Shown: positions 44,593 to 56,900 of the stretch, piece after piece
Layout: every line of letters starts with the position of its first letter
Position numbering within the stretch: the stretch's first letter is position 1
Source: Mauremys mutica
Lineage: Eukaryota; Chordata; Testudines; Geoemydidae
Assembly (NCBI RefSeq): GCF_020497125.1
Contig: NC_059080.1
Location: 66,868,573 to 66,932,572, forward strand
Direction of reading: 5' to 3'
DNA length: 64,000 nucleotides
Position numbers and translations under genes: made by a program
The notes under the pieces: model-generated
Databases searched by the model: none
What the model was told of the DNA's origin: nothing
The model's input: the letters and a program-made list of their open reading frames with translations, nothing else

Positions 44593-45516
44593 TAGAGAAG
44601 AAAGAGCCATAGAAATCAAGCCAGTTGGTCACATCAGCACTGGAAAATAAGGGTGACCAACTGGCTTGATTTTTCAAAATGTGGTCTCCATTTGTGTGTA
44701 TGTAACTTTGTACATAGCTTTTTCACACTGTTCAATGTGTGTGTTGGCTATCCTTGAGTGGGATAGTTATGGAGAAAGTACAGCTGGTTGTTAGCCCTCA
44801 TTAACTGAAATGAAGGAAGAATATAAAGTGTGTAAGAAAGAAAATTCCAGGAGTTATGGAGCATCTGTGAAGTCTTCAAAGGGGGGAATCCAAACTACAT
44901 TTCCTGCAAATCCTTAGCTATTCTGATAAAATACCAGAGTTACCCTAAAGAAGTTGGGAGTCAGAACATGAAATCAGAAGATGACAACTTTGGAACACCT
45001 TTAAAGAGGTCAGTTCTAACTGACTAGGAAAGCCTGTAGGAGAATTACAGTACTAAGAGAGCAGGCTAATAGCCAGTTTAATCCAATGAGGGAGATGTGC
45101 CAGAGAATGTTGCACACACAAATTCAGTGAAAATGGCATTTGCAAATGCTTTCAAGATTGGGACCATTGTGTGAGTGGGTGGTTTGGCATGCACAAAAAG
45201 AGGCTAGGATGCAGTTACTTAGAGTTTGGTGCTCTGGGCATAACACCAAGTCACTTTAGCCTCTCTGTCTGGACACACCGCCATGCCTCAATTTCTCTTC
45301 TTTTGATAAAACACAAAACAACTTTGTTTCTAATGCAATTACCCCCTTTTGGGATCTGTTTTATTAATATAACTGAACAAAAAGTATTTGCTCTTCACTC
45401 TCATATCCAGATTCCCTGAGTCCTGTCTGGTCCTTTTTTCCTAGGCTCACAGTGAGTCAGTCTCACCTCAGGGCTTCACAGTCAATCTTGTATCATAGCT
45501 ATGCTGTGCTTCCCCA
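44593..45516. other. AT-rich intergenic DNA
   Basis: An inverted pair GCCAGTTGGTCAC / GTGACCAACTGGC (near 44,620 and 44,652) brackets a short spacer. Nothing else is recognised. Confidence 0.4.
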
Positions 45517-45630
45517 GTAGGGTGACCAGATATCCCGATTTTATAGGGACAGTCCCGATTTTTGGGTCTTTTTCTTATATAGGCTCCTATTACCCCCCGA
45601 CCCCCTGTCCCGATTTTTCACACTTGCTGT
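45517..45630. mobile_element. hAT MITE fragment
   Basis: The left end is TAGGGTGACCAGATATCCCG; inside are TATAGGGACAGTCCCGATTT and CCCTGTCCCGATTTTTCACA. The right terminus expected to complement GGTGACCAGAT is missing, so it is truncated. Confidence 0.6.
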
Positions 45631-45679
45631 CCAGCAAGACCTCCTGCTAATCTTTCTCCTGCAGCTTCCTCTCCAGCTC

Positions 45680-46400
45680 ATAAGAACATAAGAAGAGCCC
45701 TACTGGGTCAGACCAAAGGTCCATCTAACCCAGCATCCTGTCTTCCGACAGTGGCTAGTGCCAGGTGCCCCAGAGGGAATGAACAGAACAGGTAATCATC
45801 AAGTGAGCCATTGTCAGTTGCTCATTCCCAGCTTCTGGCAAATAGAGGCTAGGACACCATTCCTGCCCATCCTGGCTAATAGCCATTGATGGATCTATCC
45901 TCCATGAATTTATCTAGTTCTTTTTTGAACCCTGTTATGGTCTTGGCCTTCACAACATCCTCTGGTGAGGAGTTCCACAGGCTGACTGTGCATTGTGTGA
46001 AGAAATACTTCCTTTTATTTGTTTTAAAACCTGCTGCCTATTAATTTCATTTGGTTACCCCTAGTTATTGTGTTATGAGAAGTAGTAAAAAACACTTTCT
46101 TATCTACTTTATCTACACCAGTCATGATTTTATAGACCTCAATAATATCTCCCCTTTGCCATTTCTTTTCCAAGCTGAAAAGTCCCAGTCTTATTAACCT
46201 CTCTTCATATGGAAGCCGTTCTATACCCCTAATCATTTATGCTTTCCAACGTGCATTACTTTGCATTTATCAACATTAAATTTCATGTGCCATTTTGTTG
46301 CCCAGTCACCCAGTTCTGAGAGATCTTTTTCTAGTTCTTCGCAGTCTGCCTGGGTCTTAACTATCTTTAGTAATTTTTTATCATCATTTGCTCTCTCTAC
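45680..46400 (-). mobile_element. CR1 LINE, 3' segment
   Basis: The 3' end lies on the left (TAAGAACATAAGAAGAGCCC, CTTCCGACAGTGGCTAGTGC, GTGCCCCAGAGGGAATGAAC). The RT relic is at 46,024-46,236 and further CR1-like antisense sequence runs to about 46,400 (GTGCCATTTTGTTGCCCAGT). 5'-truncated. Confidence 0.85.
46024..46236 (-). pseudogene. CR1 reverse transcriptase C-terminal relic
   Basis: A 70-residue open stretch with GLFSLEKKWQRGDIIEVYKI and MTGVDKVDKKVFF, the characteristic tail of CR1 RT. It is a fragment only: catalytic motifs lie upstream in the part lost by 5' truncation, and the frame closes on both sides. Confidence 0.85.
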
Positions 46401-46459
46401 ACTAGGAGCTCAGCCAGTACAGGCCTCTTCCTGGCTGCCACAGAAAGGCACCTGACTAA

Positions 46460-49400
46460 TCCTAAAGTTGCACTTTATATAGTGCCAAAGGAAATCACAT
46501 GATGCCATATCACCTGACCCCTCCAAGATGTGCCTTATCTGGTCACTAAAATTCCCAAACTCCAGCCTTAAAATGGTTACACCCTTGGAGAAGTTATGTC
46601 AGATTGTTCACGCTCCTAAAGACCAGTGCATGCTGTTCAAAAGCCAAATTCTTCCCTCATGTACATGCACCCAATTCTAAATGAAGTCAATATATCTCAG
46701 CACTCAGAAGCTAGCCCTAAATATTGAAATCATTGCCTTGTTCTCTTCAGAAGTTGTAGCTTTTTAGCTACTTTGGCATCAATAAAAGTGCTTCTTTACT
46801 ATGAATATTCATTGACTGGCAGTGAAACTCCAAAATTGCTCATTGGTCCTATTATAATTTGAATTATAATTTACATGAATACCACTTCAGGTGCTGATTA
46901 GATGGTGCTCAGTCAAAAAAAAGTTATGTTTATCTTGGGTGGGGGGCAGGAAATTCACCCAAACAATAGCTACCATGGGTTCCTTAAAACCCACCCAAAT
47001 GAACAACACTCAAATATGTCATCCTTGATCTCTTCTGCCAACACAGACTCAGCCTGAATACTTCAACTGAGATCTTCTTATCTGGAGTGAACAATGAGAC
47101 AGGGCATCAATTCTTGATGCTGAACAGAGCTCCCTTCTTAGGCATCAGGGTGATAACAGTACCCAGCTAAGAGTCTCAAGTGCTTCCCCTAGAATCAGCA
47201 AGAAACCGGAAAGGCTTTTGACTGTTAGCAACCCTCTCTGACATGCAGGGTCCTCTGACAACTGCAAACAAAGGAGGAAGCCACCAAATATGCGCTAGAA
47301 GTCTTTGGATCAAAATTATTTATTTCAAAAAAATTATTGAAAAGTTCTTTACATACAGAAACTTTTAACATTTCAGGGTAAACACTTTTGAAGCTACACA
47401 TGGGAATATATAGCTGGTAAAGTGAACAGGGATACATTGAAATGAAAAGACCTACTGCACGTAAATGTAAGCTATTATTACGGTGCTGAATTCTGACTCT
47501 ATTGAAATCAATGGAAGTTGTGGCACTGCCTATGACGCAGCCAGGCTTTCTATGCAAAGATCTTCCATGTGCACCCCATTGGCAAGTAAGTCTCAATTCT
47601 TGGGAACAAAGGAGATATTAACTCAAAGGTCAGAGAAAATCTAAATGTTCCCCAAATGCTTATTCACAGACAGGAACCAAGGAAGAAATTGGCCCTTTAG
47701 AAACATAGCAACCAGAAACAGAGAAGGGCCTCCAGCAAAACTTCAGGTCAAATACTATCAAATGTTGAAGATGTGAGGTTTGTAGGCTCTTTAGGGAAAG
47801 GTCTAGCTTTTTATTCTGTATTTGCACAATGCCTAGCACAGCAGGGTCCTGCTGCGTGACTGGGGCTCCTAGGAGATACAATAATACAAATGATGGAGAT
47901 AATGGTGGAGGAGATGATCTGACTCCAAACTTTGCAGCTTGAGGGCCATCTCTAACCAAACTGAGGAGCCCTGGTAAAGCAGGAAATGTTAAAAAGAAAA
48001 GGGTATCCTTTCACAGCAAAAAGCTAACCCGCTAGGCAACAGTGCCAGGAACATACGCCACAGCATGGAGCCCAGGCACTTTCAGTCTTTACGCTTCTAA
48101 AGCTTGACCCAAAGCCCTTTGGAGTCAATGGGATTATTTCTATTGACTTCCACAAACTTTGGAACAGGCCCTCACAATGGTGCTAAGTGTCTCCAAAGTG
48201 GGGAAGGGAGATATCCACAGTTGTTGGTGCAAAAGATAAAGAAGCTGGAAAAGACCCTTCTCCTAATGGATCAGAATTTCAGAACTTCATAAACCATTCC
48301 AGTACCATCACATAGAATGGGTTTGAGCCATATGTTTTTTAGTGTGTTTTAAATTTTTTTCACATCCTCCAACTGCTAATAGGGAAAGCTACGGTTTCAT
48401 TTATGGTGTGTTTCACATGAAACACTTTTTAATTCATTTTACACCGTTTATATTAGATTTGTAAGTAGATACATACTGTATAAGCAATCCACAGTCATGT
48501 GCAGGGCCCCAGGGAAATTACCAGGCAGTAACAATAGGGAAATAAACTCTACCTGACAAAGCCATTTCTGGATGCAAGATTCTATTTCTTTTTTCCCAAA
48601 GAGGTTCAGCAGTGCTTGATGGGAAGCCATTTATAGTAAAACAGGGAGCAGCGAGAGTAGGCAGCAAGACGGCAAGTAAAAGAACAAAGCAAAGTCTATT
48701 AAAAAAGATCATACAGATTACCATATAAAGAACTTCTAGCTACACCATCAGCCCCTGAGCTAAGCCTCAATTCACAGCACCTCCATTCCTGAGCTTGATG
48801 CAGGAATCAGGAAGGTGATGTGGGGGAAGGAAGAGATGGGATTAAACCTTAGAGCTATTCTACTTTATGTTTGGACTGCTCATCGCACCCAGGGGTTGTT
48901 GTCAACGAGGGACAGCCAGTGCTGTCACCATATCCATGCCTGCCCCTCTTTGTCTCTAGCACCAGCGGCTGGGAGGAAGACTGGGGTGTGGAGCTAATCC
49001 AGGGACTCCACACCAACCATGAAGTCCCTTATGCATGAGGTTTTCCTGGGGGGAAGATGAGGGTGTATTTCTGCACTGTTTATATAACTGCGTGGGATAA
49101 AGAGACTACAAGCATGGGTATAGTTTGGGGGCATGAGGGGGCATTGCCCCCCCCAAACTACAAGCCTCAGGCAGGCGTGCAATTTGCCCCCCACACATGG
49201 CTCCGTTGGCCTGGCTGGAGCTGCCCCCTCCCACCCCAAATACAGAAGTCAAACTACTCCTATGACTACAAGAATACAGAAAATTGAGCCTAGCTTGTTG
49301 AAGTCAGTATAGGCCTCAACTTATTAACCTGGAAGGTTTTGTGCACCCTCAATTCTCACTAAGGCCACTTCCAAGAAGGTGCTTGGCACCTTTTAGGTTC

Positions 49401-51644
49401 AGGATCTCAATGTCCTGGCTGCAAGGATAGCATAATAATTAAGACATGGCTATTCATAAAAAAATTGGCTTTGCAAACTCTGATCTATTAAATATATTAT
49501 TTTACTGCCTTACTGAAAATTAAATATGTTAAATTAGATTACAATGTTCCTTTGGCTGTCATTGCATGATGGCAGTCTAATTTGGCACACTTTTCTGTAA
49601 TGGTAAACAGATGACATTAAAGTTCGTTTACTTGAATTTCTCATTCTGCTGCCTTGAGATATGCTGCATGTTTACATTTAGAGGCACAGTACACAGAAAG
49701 ATTAGCTAGATGGATGGCCTAGTTCATTTAAGTTTTATGGGCTTGTAAGGCAGCCTTTATCCTGAAATAGAATTCATATACCCAAAATGGCCACAGTTCA
49801 CATAAACTGACAATTGCCTCTTCTTTTAACTAACAAAATTCCGAAAATGAATGCAGTCATTTTTCAACCTTTGGTTTGCCTCTTAATAATACATGAGTCT
49901 GCACCCCAGATCTGCTAGTTCACAACAAGGAATCTCTGGAACAGTTAATGGGTCAGATCCAATGGAGCTACACCAACAGACAGAGGCTGAGGATCTGGCC
50001 CACAACCATGAGAGGTTTCTAACAAGTCATAGATGCTAATAATTTCTGCAAATTGCACCCAGGGATCTACACAATCCCTTGGGAAAAACTGGGGGTTCAG
50101 TCTGTACCACATTCTGCATTGTGGTGATTTTATGAAATTTGTGTCATGAAATTACTGTGTCATGGAAAGCCTGTATGTATGTGGATCCACCCTGAGTTAG
50201 CAAGTTGTGTCATGTCTCTGACAGGCCAGAGACAATGGGGAGTGATCAGCACTCAACCTATTCACAAAGTATAATACCTTTGGACAATGAATTTGCTCCG
50301 GTTGGGAGAAGACACTTCCTTCTCTTATGTGAAGAAAAGGAGGTTTGAGAGTAATGGAAAATTACCAAAGGGCAGAAGAAAAGATGCAGATGATCTCAGC
50401 GGGAATCTGTAAAGGGTCTCACAAGGGAGAATAGGGGGAGAGAGAACCTTCTTACACCAGAGTAAGATGATGGAGGCTGGTGCAGGGTCAGGGTAAGCAA
50501 TGGGGTGAATGACTCTACCTGCTGGAACTCATGATCTCCCAAGGACTCCCTCAGGAAGGGTGAGCTAATGAGGTGCATCATGTTTAGGGTGTTTTGTTAT
50601 TTTGTGTGATCTGTGCTCTCTTCTGCTTTACATGATTAAATATAAAGAGCATAAAGTTGGTTGATTGAACAAAGATTGTGTGTGTGTTTGTGTGTTTTGA
50701 CTGCTTCACAATGATTGTGTGCTCCCAAGGGATTTAAACTGTAAGCCAGAAGCTTCACGTGTTGGGTTGAGTTCTGGGGCGGGATGTGTTTGAGCATGGT
50801 GGAAGAATGAAGGGTCAGTCCTGTGCTCAGAGTGACTAGGCAACTGATCAAAGTGGGTTCTGGCACTCATAGGGGGACAGAAAGCATGTGCCCTGAGAGC
50901 TGGCCTAGGGACTCTGAGACTGGGACAGGAGCTGGATTCCATTCAGACTCCAGGAGCTTGATATACCCTGGTTATTCGGAGCACAGAGACTTGGCTTCCC
51001 CAAACAGCAGTTTTTGTGGGTGGCTAGAAAGGGGTTCTCACTAAGATCTGGGACACCCTAATTCACCCCATTTTCTTTCATAGCTTGTTGTAGCAATGAA
51101 AGGACATCTTGACACATTTATTGTAGAGATGACCATGAGTGGCCATAGGAGTGACATGAAGTCAGAGGATGGAGACACACTAAAATGGGGTGGCCAATCA
51201 GCCATGAGTAAATTATTTCATTATCTGATCCAAGGAGCAATACAATTTAAGCCTGACTGCCAAAAAGCCCCTAACTAGAGAAATTCACCTAACACTGATT
51301 AATTTTTTTCTCATAGTCCATAGTCCTGAAGGCCAATCATCATCCCTAACTGTGTTTTCTGTGCTTGGAATATATTTTATTAGCTCCTTTTTTTACTGAA
51401 ATAAATCCATAATGCTCAAAAGTTAGAACCAAAAGCTGAGCTTGTTGTAATCCCGAGCTTCTCTTAAGTAAAGGCCAACAGTTTCTGAATTAGTTCTGGG
51501 CAATACTGTGGCCCTTACTCAGACATGGAATGGAGTGGACATGCATAAAAACTCCCATCCCATTGCATGGCCCACATAAGGGCTAGCCAGAATTGGTGCC
51601 TCTGTGGTTGTGGGGAGATTGAGGGCTACTACTGATTTAATAAA
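46460..51644. other. AT-rich intergenic DNA, sparse relics
   Basis: No gene is seen. 47,785-47,885 is an L2-like tail (GGCTCTTTAGGGAAAGGTCT, CACAATGCCTAGCACAGCAG). 48,100-48,180 is a short palindromic repeat around GGAGTCAATGGG. 49,110-49,250 is a C-rich hairpin segment. 49,440-49,700 is unusually free of recognisable repeats. 50,200-51,060 might be an unidentified LTR, but no ends were found. Confidence 0.35.
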
Positions 51645-51779
51645 ATCATAGAGCGAGAGAGAGTGACCTTGAGAGGTCATCGAATCTCCCCGCACCCGGC
51701 TCTGAGGCAGGAACAAGTATCCCTAGACCATCACCTCTTCCTAAAAACCTTCAAGAACAGGAATTGCAAAACTTCCTTT

Positions 51780-51971
51780 ATCAGAGAGGTAGCCATGTTA
51801 GTCTGGATCTGTAAAAGCAACAAAGAGTCCTGTGGCACCTTATAGACTAACAGACGTTTTGGAGCATGAGCTTTCGTGGGTGAATACCCACTTCGTCGGA
51901 TGCATGACGAAGCTCATGCTCCAAAACGTCTGTTAGTCTATAAGGTGCCACAGGACTCTTTGTTGCTTTTA
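51780..51971. mobile_element. Penelope-like inverted dimer with perfect 13-bp TSD
   Basis: The duplication CAAAACTTCCTTT is exact at 51,767-51,779 and 51,972-51,984. The left arm runs from ATCAGAGAGGTAGCCATGTT through GTTTTGGAGCATGAGC. The right arm is its complement (GCTCATGCTCCAAAACGTC to GACTCTTTGTTGCTTTTA) and lacks the outermost segment. The 192-bp unit has near-perfect arms, so it is younger than the CR1 it interrupts. Confidence 0.9.
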
Positions 51972-52794
51972 CAAAACTTCCTTTGGTAACCTATTCCAAT
52001 ATTTAGCTATACTTATATTTAGAAAGGTTTTCCTAATATCTAATCGAAATCTCCCTTGCTACAGATTAAGCTGATTGTTTCTTGTCCTATCTTCAGTGGA
52101 CATGGAGTACAAGTCCTCTTTATTACAGCCCTTAACATATTTGAAGACTTATCAGGGCCTCTAGCTCTTCTTTTCTCAAGATTAAACATGGCCTGTTTTG
52201 TTTTGTTTTTTAAACCTTTCCACGTAGGTCAGGTTTTCTAAATCTTATCGTTTTGTTGCTCTCCTCTGGACCTCAGTCATCCACATCTTTCTTAAAGTGT
52301 GCTGTCCGAAACTGGACACAATACTCCAACTGAGGCCTCATCAGAACCGAGTATAGTGGAACAATTGCCTCCTGTGTCTTACATAGGACACTCCTGGCAG
52401 TACACCCAGAATGATATTACCTTTTTTTCCACAATAGTATCACATTATGGGCTTATATCCAACTTCTGATTCACTATAACCATCAGGACTTTTTCAGCAT
52501 TACTACTGCCTAACCAATTATTCCCCATTTTGTATCTGTACATTTGAGTTTTTTCCTAAATGTAGTACTTTGCATTTGTCTTTATTAAATTTCATTTTGT
52601 TGATTTCATAACAATTCTCCGATTTGTTTAAGCATTTTGAATTTGATCCTGTCTTCCAACATATTTGGAAGCTCCCAATTTGTTGTCATCCACAGACTTG
52701 ATAAATATACTCCCCACTCCATTATCCAAGTCATTAATTAAAATATTGACTAGGACCAGACACAGGAGAGACCCTCGCAAGACTCCACAAAGTC

Positions 52795-53824
52795 CAGTAA
52801 CTCCTCACTTAAAGTCATCCTGGTGAACGTTGTTTCATTGTTACATTGCTGATCAATTAGAGAACATTCTCGTTTAAAGTTGCACAATGCTCCCTTATAA
52901 GGTTGTTTGGCATCCACCTGTTTTGTCCGTTGCTTGCAGAAAGAGCAGCCCGTTGGAGCTAGCTGGTGCGTGCGTGGAACCAGGGTGGACTGTCAGGCCC
53001 CCTATCAGCTCCCAGCTCCCCTATGTTCCCTGTGCGGCAGCCACCCAGCAAGCTATCAGTTGCTGAGCCGTTCAGCTGTCCCTCCCCAGCACTGCTGTGC
53101 TGCTCCTGCCCTCTGCCTTGAAGCTGCTCCCAGGAGCCTCCTGCTTGTTGTACAAGGTAGGAAGGGGGGGAGAGGGGTGCTAATGTCAGGATGTCCCCCT
53201 CCCTTCTACTCCTGCCCCCCGCTCCTGTACCCCATCTCCACAGAGCAGTTGGGGACAAGACAGGGCTCATGATGGAGGGAGCTTGCTGGCTGCAGCAGCT
53301 GTCTCAACTTGCTGATAACCTTAAAAAGGCAATGTACATAGAGTGGGGTCAGCATACTTAAAGGGGCAATGCGCGTCTCTCTCTCTCACACACTGTGCGT
53401 CTCTGTCGCTCTCTGCCATGCTGTCTCCCCTCCCTCCATTCATGCTGGCTTGTAGAGTGTGAGGATACATTAACAACATGTTAACCCTTGAGGGCTCAGC
53501 CGAGTGCTAGTTCATCATTTAGCAGTAAGGCATTCCCTGGGAAATATCCCACCCTTTTCCACCCTCTGACTTCACCACCTCAACCAAGCTTCACAATCAT
53601 CATTGCTGTGTACAGTATTAAATTGTTTGTTTAAAACTTATACTGTGTGTGTGTGTGTATATATATATAATATAGTCTTTTGTCTGGTGAAAAAAAATTC
53701 CCTGTAACATATCCCCTCCCCCATTTACTTTAATTCTTGTGAGGAAATTGGATTAACTTAACATCGTTTCACTTAAAGTAGCATTTTTAGGACCATAACT
53801 ACAATGTTAAGCGACGGATTACTG
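52795..53824. mobile_element. 1.03-kb non-autonomous DNA transposon in CR1
   Basis: The inverted ends are CAGTAACTCCTCACTTAAAG and (right) GTTAAGCGACGGATTACTG. The CR1 sequence resumes on both sides, which confirms the insertion. The interior is mixed: GC-rich in the first half, with (TC)n and (TG)n runs. No transposase domain is visible. No clear target duplication, so the superfamily is unknown. Confidence 0.75.
53643..53672 (+). repeat. (TG)n(TA)n microsatellite
   Basis: About eight TG units are followed by about six TA units, inside the 1-kb MITE. Confidence 0.93.
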
Positions 53825-53925
53825 TATACCCTCCCAGTTTGACAGCAAACCATTGATAATGATTCCTCAAATGTTTTTTCCAGCAGTTGTGCACCCACTT
53901 TTTAGTAGTTTCATCTCAACAACAT

Positions 53926-56900
53926 TTCCTATGGATCTACTTGCCTGAAGGTAGCAGGGAGGAGCAGAGAAAAGGAAAAGCCACGGGTAGGCCCTGGCCC
54001 CCCAACACCATCCAACAGAGCTCCAAAGCCACATTGTGAAATAGTATGTTGCACCTTGCAAATTTCTCTCCCATACCACAACCAGAGAGGTCTCCTAATT
54101 CCACACTCCCCATGCAGAGCTGTGGCTAAATGTCACAAGGCAGCCTTCTGGAAACATGTCCACAGAGAACTAGGAGGTGATCTGCGCCAAATGTACTTTC
54201 ACTTGTGGTCTGATCAGGATTTGAGTCCACATTTCCAAAAGGAAAACCTAGAGCAGTAAAGCACTGTACCATTCATTCTGCCACCCTTGCTCATGCTGAT
54301 TAGCACCTTATTACGCAAGTGCTCCAGTTGATTTCAGTCATGAAGAAGATTGCACAGCACTGATCTCAATGAGATTACTTCCATAGTAAGATGCTACTCA
54401 GCTGAGTAAGACACAGAAGTAGGCCCTCTGTGAAGCATCAGGTGTGACAAAGATCCTGACTACTCACGTCCTACCCATAGTAGTCAACTCACACTTCCAT
54501 CCTCATGCAATAGATAATTTGAATACTGTGCAGTTACTATGTCTTTCATGGAAGCTGTAAAAAACCCAAGGTTATGGTTTTTGCATATGGCTGTAATCTT
54601 ATTTGTTTAACTTTGGCTATGCATGGGATTGAATTCAAGCACATACTTGAGAGGTTCCAGGATCGGGGCCCAAGTCTGTTCTGTACAGATTCTGAAGATA
54701 GCATAGCATATTTCATTAGAGGGAAGCTTTGCCACAACGTCCTTGGCGAAAATGTCAGTTTTCTACCCTATTTTGTTGCATACTGGTTGAGCGTCTGACT
54801 ACTGCGGTCTTCCCGGGAGGAAGCTGCATTCCAATAGTGCTATATGCAAATAGTTTATTAATTACTTGATATATAAAACAAACACTTAGCCCATTGAATA
54901 GTTAGTTTATTGTACCATGTTGGCAACATTTTGCTGTTCAGCAGAACCCCTGCCTACACCTCCCCAGCTTCTGGCTCACTAGAGGTCTTAGTATGGTAGA
55001 GCTCACTTGGTAAGTTTAAAATGTAAAACCTTCCTGAGGCTTCTCACTCACAGTTCAGGTAGCAGTCTGTCACTTTCCTAAGTGTGTTACATAGTGACTC
55101 CACTAATCCCTGCTGGCTAGCGAGGGTCTCTCTGATAGTAATTGTAGCAGCTTTTGGTTGATGCTAAAAAGAAGAAAATCTGTCCCAGACTATATTTTTA
55201 CCCAAAATATACATGGAGAAATAATTACAGTTTAGGGGCATGTTGGGTACATCTCTAAATGGCCATATGAGTTGATGTAAAGGAAGGCAGGAGCGAAATT
55301 TCTCTGGAAAAGGTAAGCACTGACTTTTCCTAGAAATGAAAGCAACGTGTTTATCCTCAGGACAGTAACAGCACCATGAGCATACAAAGCAGTAACAACA
55401 GTCTTTTCTCTGAAATGTCCTTTGCCAATGCAGTTCTGTTGTTCCCCCTTTGTAAACAAGGTGGAGAAGAAACAATGCCATATTATTTTTTCCTAAGTGG
55501 ACCACTCAGTATCTTCACAATTGCAATTTCTTTTCCTACTATATTTGCTCAGCTATTATGTTGCACTCATTTTGCATTGCACCAGATTCATATTTGTTGT
55601 CTTTTGAAGCACAAGTGTAATCATGCTAGAAGATTGCTTATCTATGATGGCATTTCAGAAATCCTAACAAATTGCTTTCACATTAGTACTGGGATGGTTT
55701 GTTTCCCTTTTCACAATCCTTGACAGTTCTGATTGTGAGTATGAGTGACTAGTATGCATTTCTCTATCTGCAAGTATATTACTGAACTCTTACTGTATGT
55801 AAACATGTGGCTCTTATGAGAGTGTTGTCTATAAAAGTATTTATGTGTCAAATCTCAATCCATTCAGCAATGACATATATTTTAAAGCTTAGAGTACGGT
55901 ATAGCATATGGAATCTGTGCATATTGATCTATTCATATTTTTACAAGTTGCAAAACTTGTTAGATTGGTTGCACTGCCTCCTATAATGAAGTGATTTTTT
56001 TTATCTCATTAAATGAAGCATGTGTGCACGCTCATCCAAGACCTCTGTTCTCATGTATTGCGGATATTAATTTCTGTGATTGCCACTTAGGTGGTACTAT
56101 AAAGCAAGGAGCACTAAACATTCAGTAACCTTGGTGGCGGTAAATTAAGCTAAAGAAACTCACTCTGAAGTATCTTCATTTCTTGTGACGATTTAAATAC
56201 TCATGACCAGCTAGTGCACAATCATGACTGTTCATTTACAGCTACATCTGATATTAAGTGTGTCCAAAGCAGGAAACTGGCCACGTCTAAAACTGGTATG
56301 TCTAAGGTTATGGTGGAGGCAGAAGATTGTTTTAACTTGCACCAGCAGCCACAGCAGCTCACAGCTAGGAGTGGAAAGGATATAAAGGTGGCAGAAAGCT
56401 ACCTTCTTCACTCTCCTTTCCATCTTAGGGGTGGTGCATTGAACATAACTTCATCCTAGCCTTAAAATTCCCTGGTCCAAAATAATCAGAACTAGATTTT
56501 ATGGGCATATAGATCAAGCACAAATGTATCTATTTTGCTCTAAAGTGTAACATACGCTCAGAGATATATTGAAAGGATTTTTTACTCATTGTACTTTTGT
56601 AATGTATATACAGAGACATATGCCTTCACCTCTCCTTAGAGTAATTCCATGTTTATCTACCACAGGTCAATCTCAGACTCCTGATATTGCAGAGGAAGTG
56701 CATTTAGGACTCATATCACGTCACGTTAGCTTCACAGATAAATGGGCATTAGCTGCAGATAGAGGCAGTTACCAGTTCATCAAATTCCTTCACACATCTT
56801 ATATCTTAGCTTAGAACATGTACTATTCCATCCAATTTAGTATTTTAAAAATTATTACTAGGTAATTGTTATCACATATTTGTACATGAAATGCAAAAGG

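Larger units (their letters stand above)
51645..53925 (-). mobile_element. CR1 LINE fragment, split by two insertions
   Basis: The 3' end lies on the left (AATCATAGAGCGAGAG, GACCTTGAGAGGTCATCGAA). The body continues at 51,985-52,794 (GTTTCTTGTCCTATCTTCAG, GTTGCTCTCCTCTGGACCTC, GGACACAATACTCCAACTGA). A last part follows at 53,825-53,925 (CCCTCCCAGTTTGACAGCAA, CCAGCAGTTGTGCACCCAC). A Penelope dimer and a 1-kb MITE interrupt it. No frame remains open. Confidence 0.85.

Noticed and set aside
52907..53272. 121-residue Cys/Ser/Pro-rich frame
   Set aside because: Lies wholly within the 1-kb MITE and has no domain.
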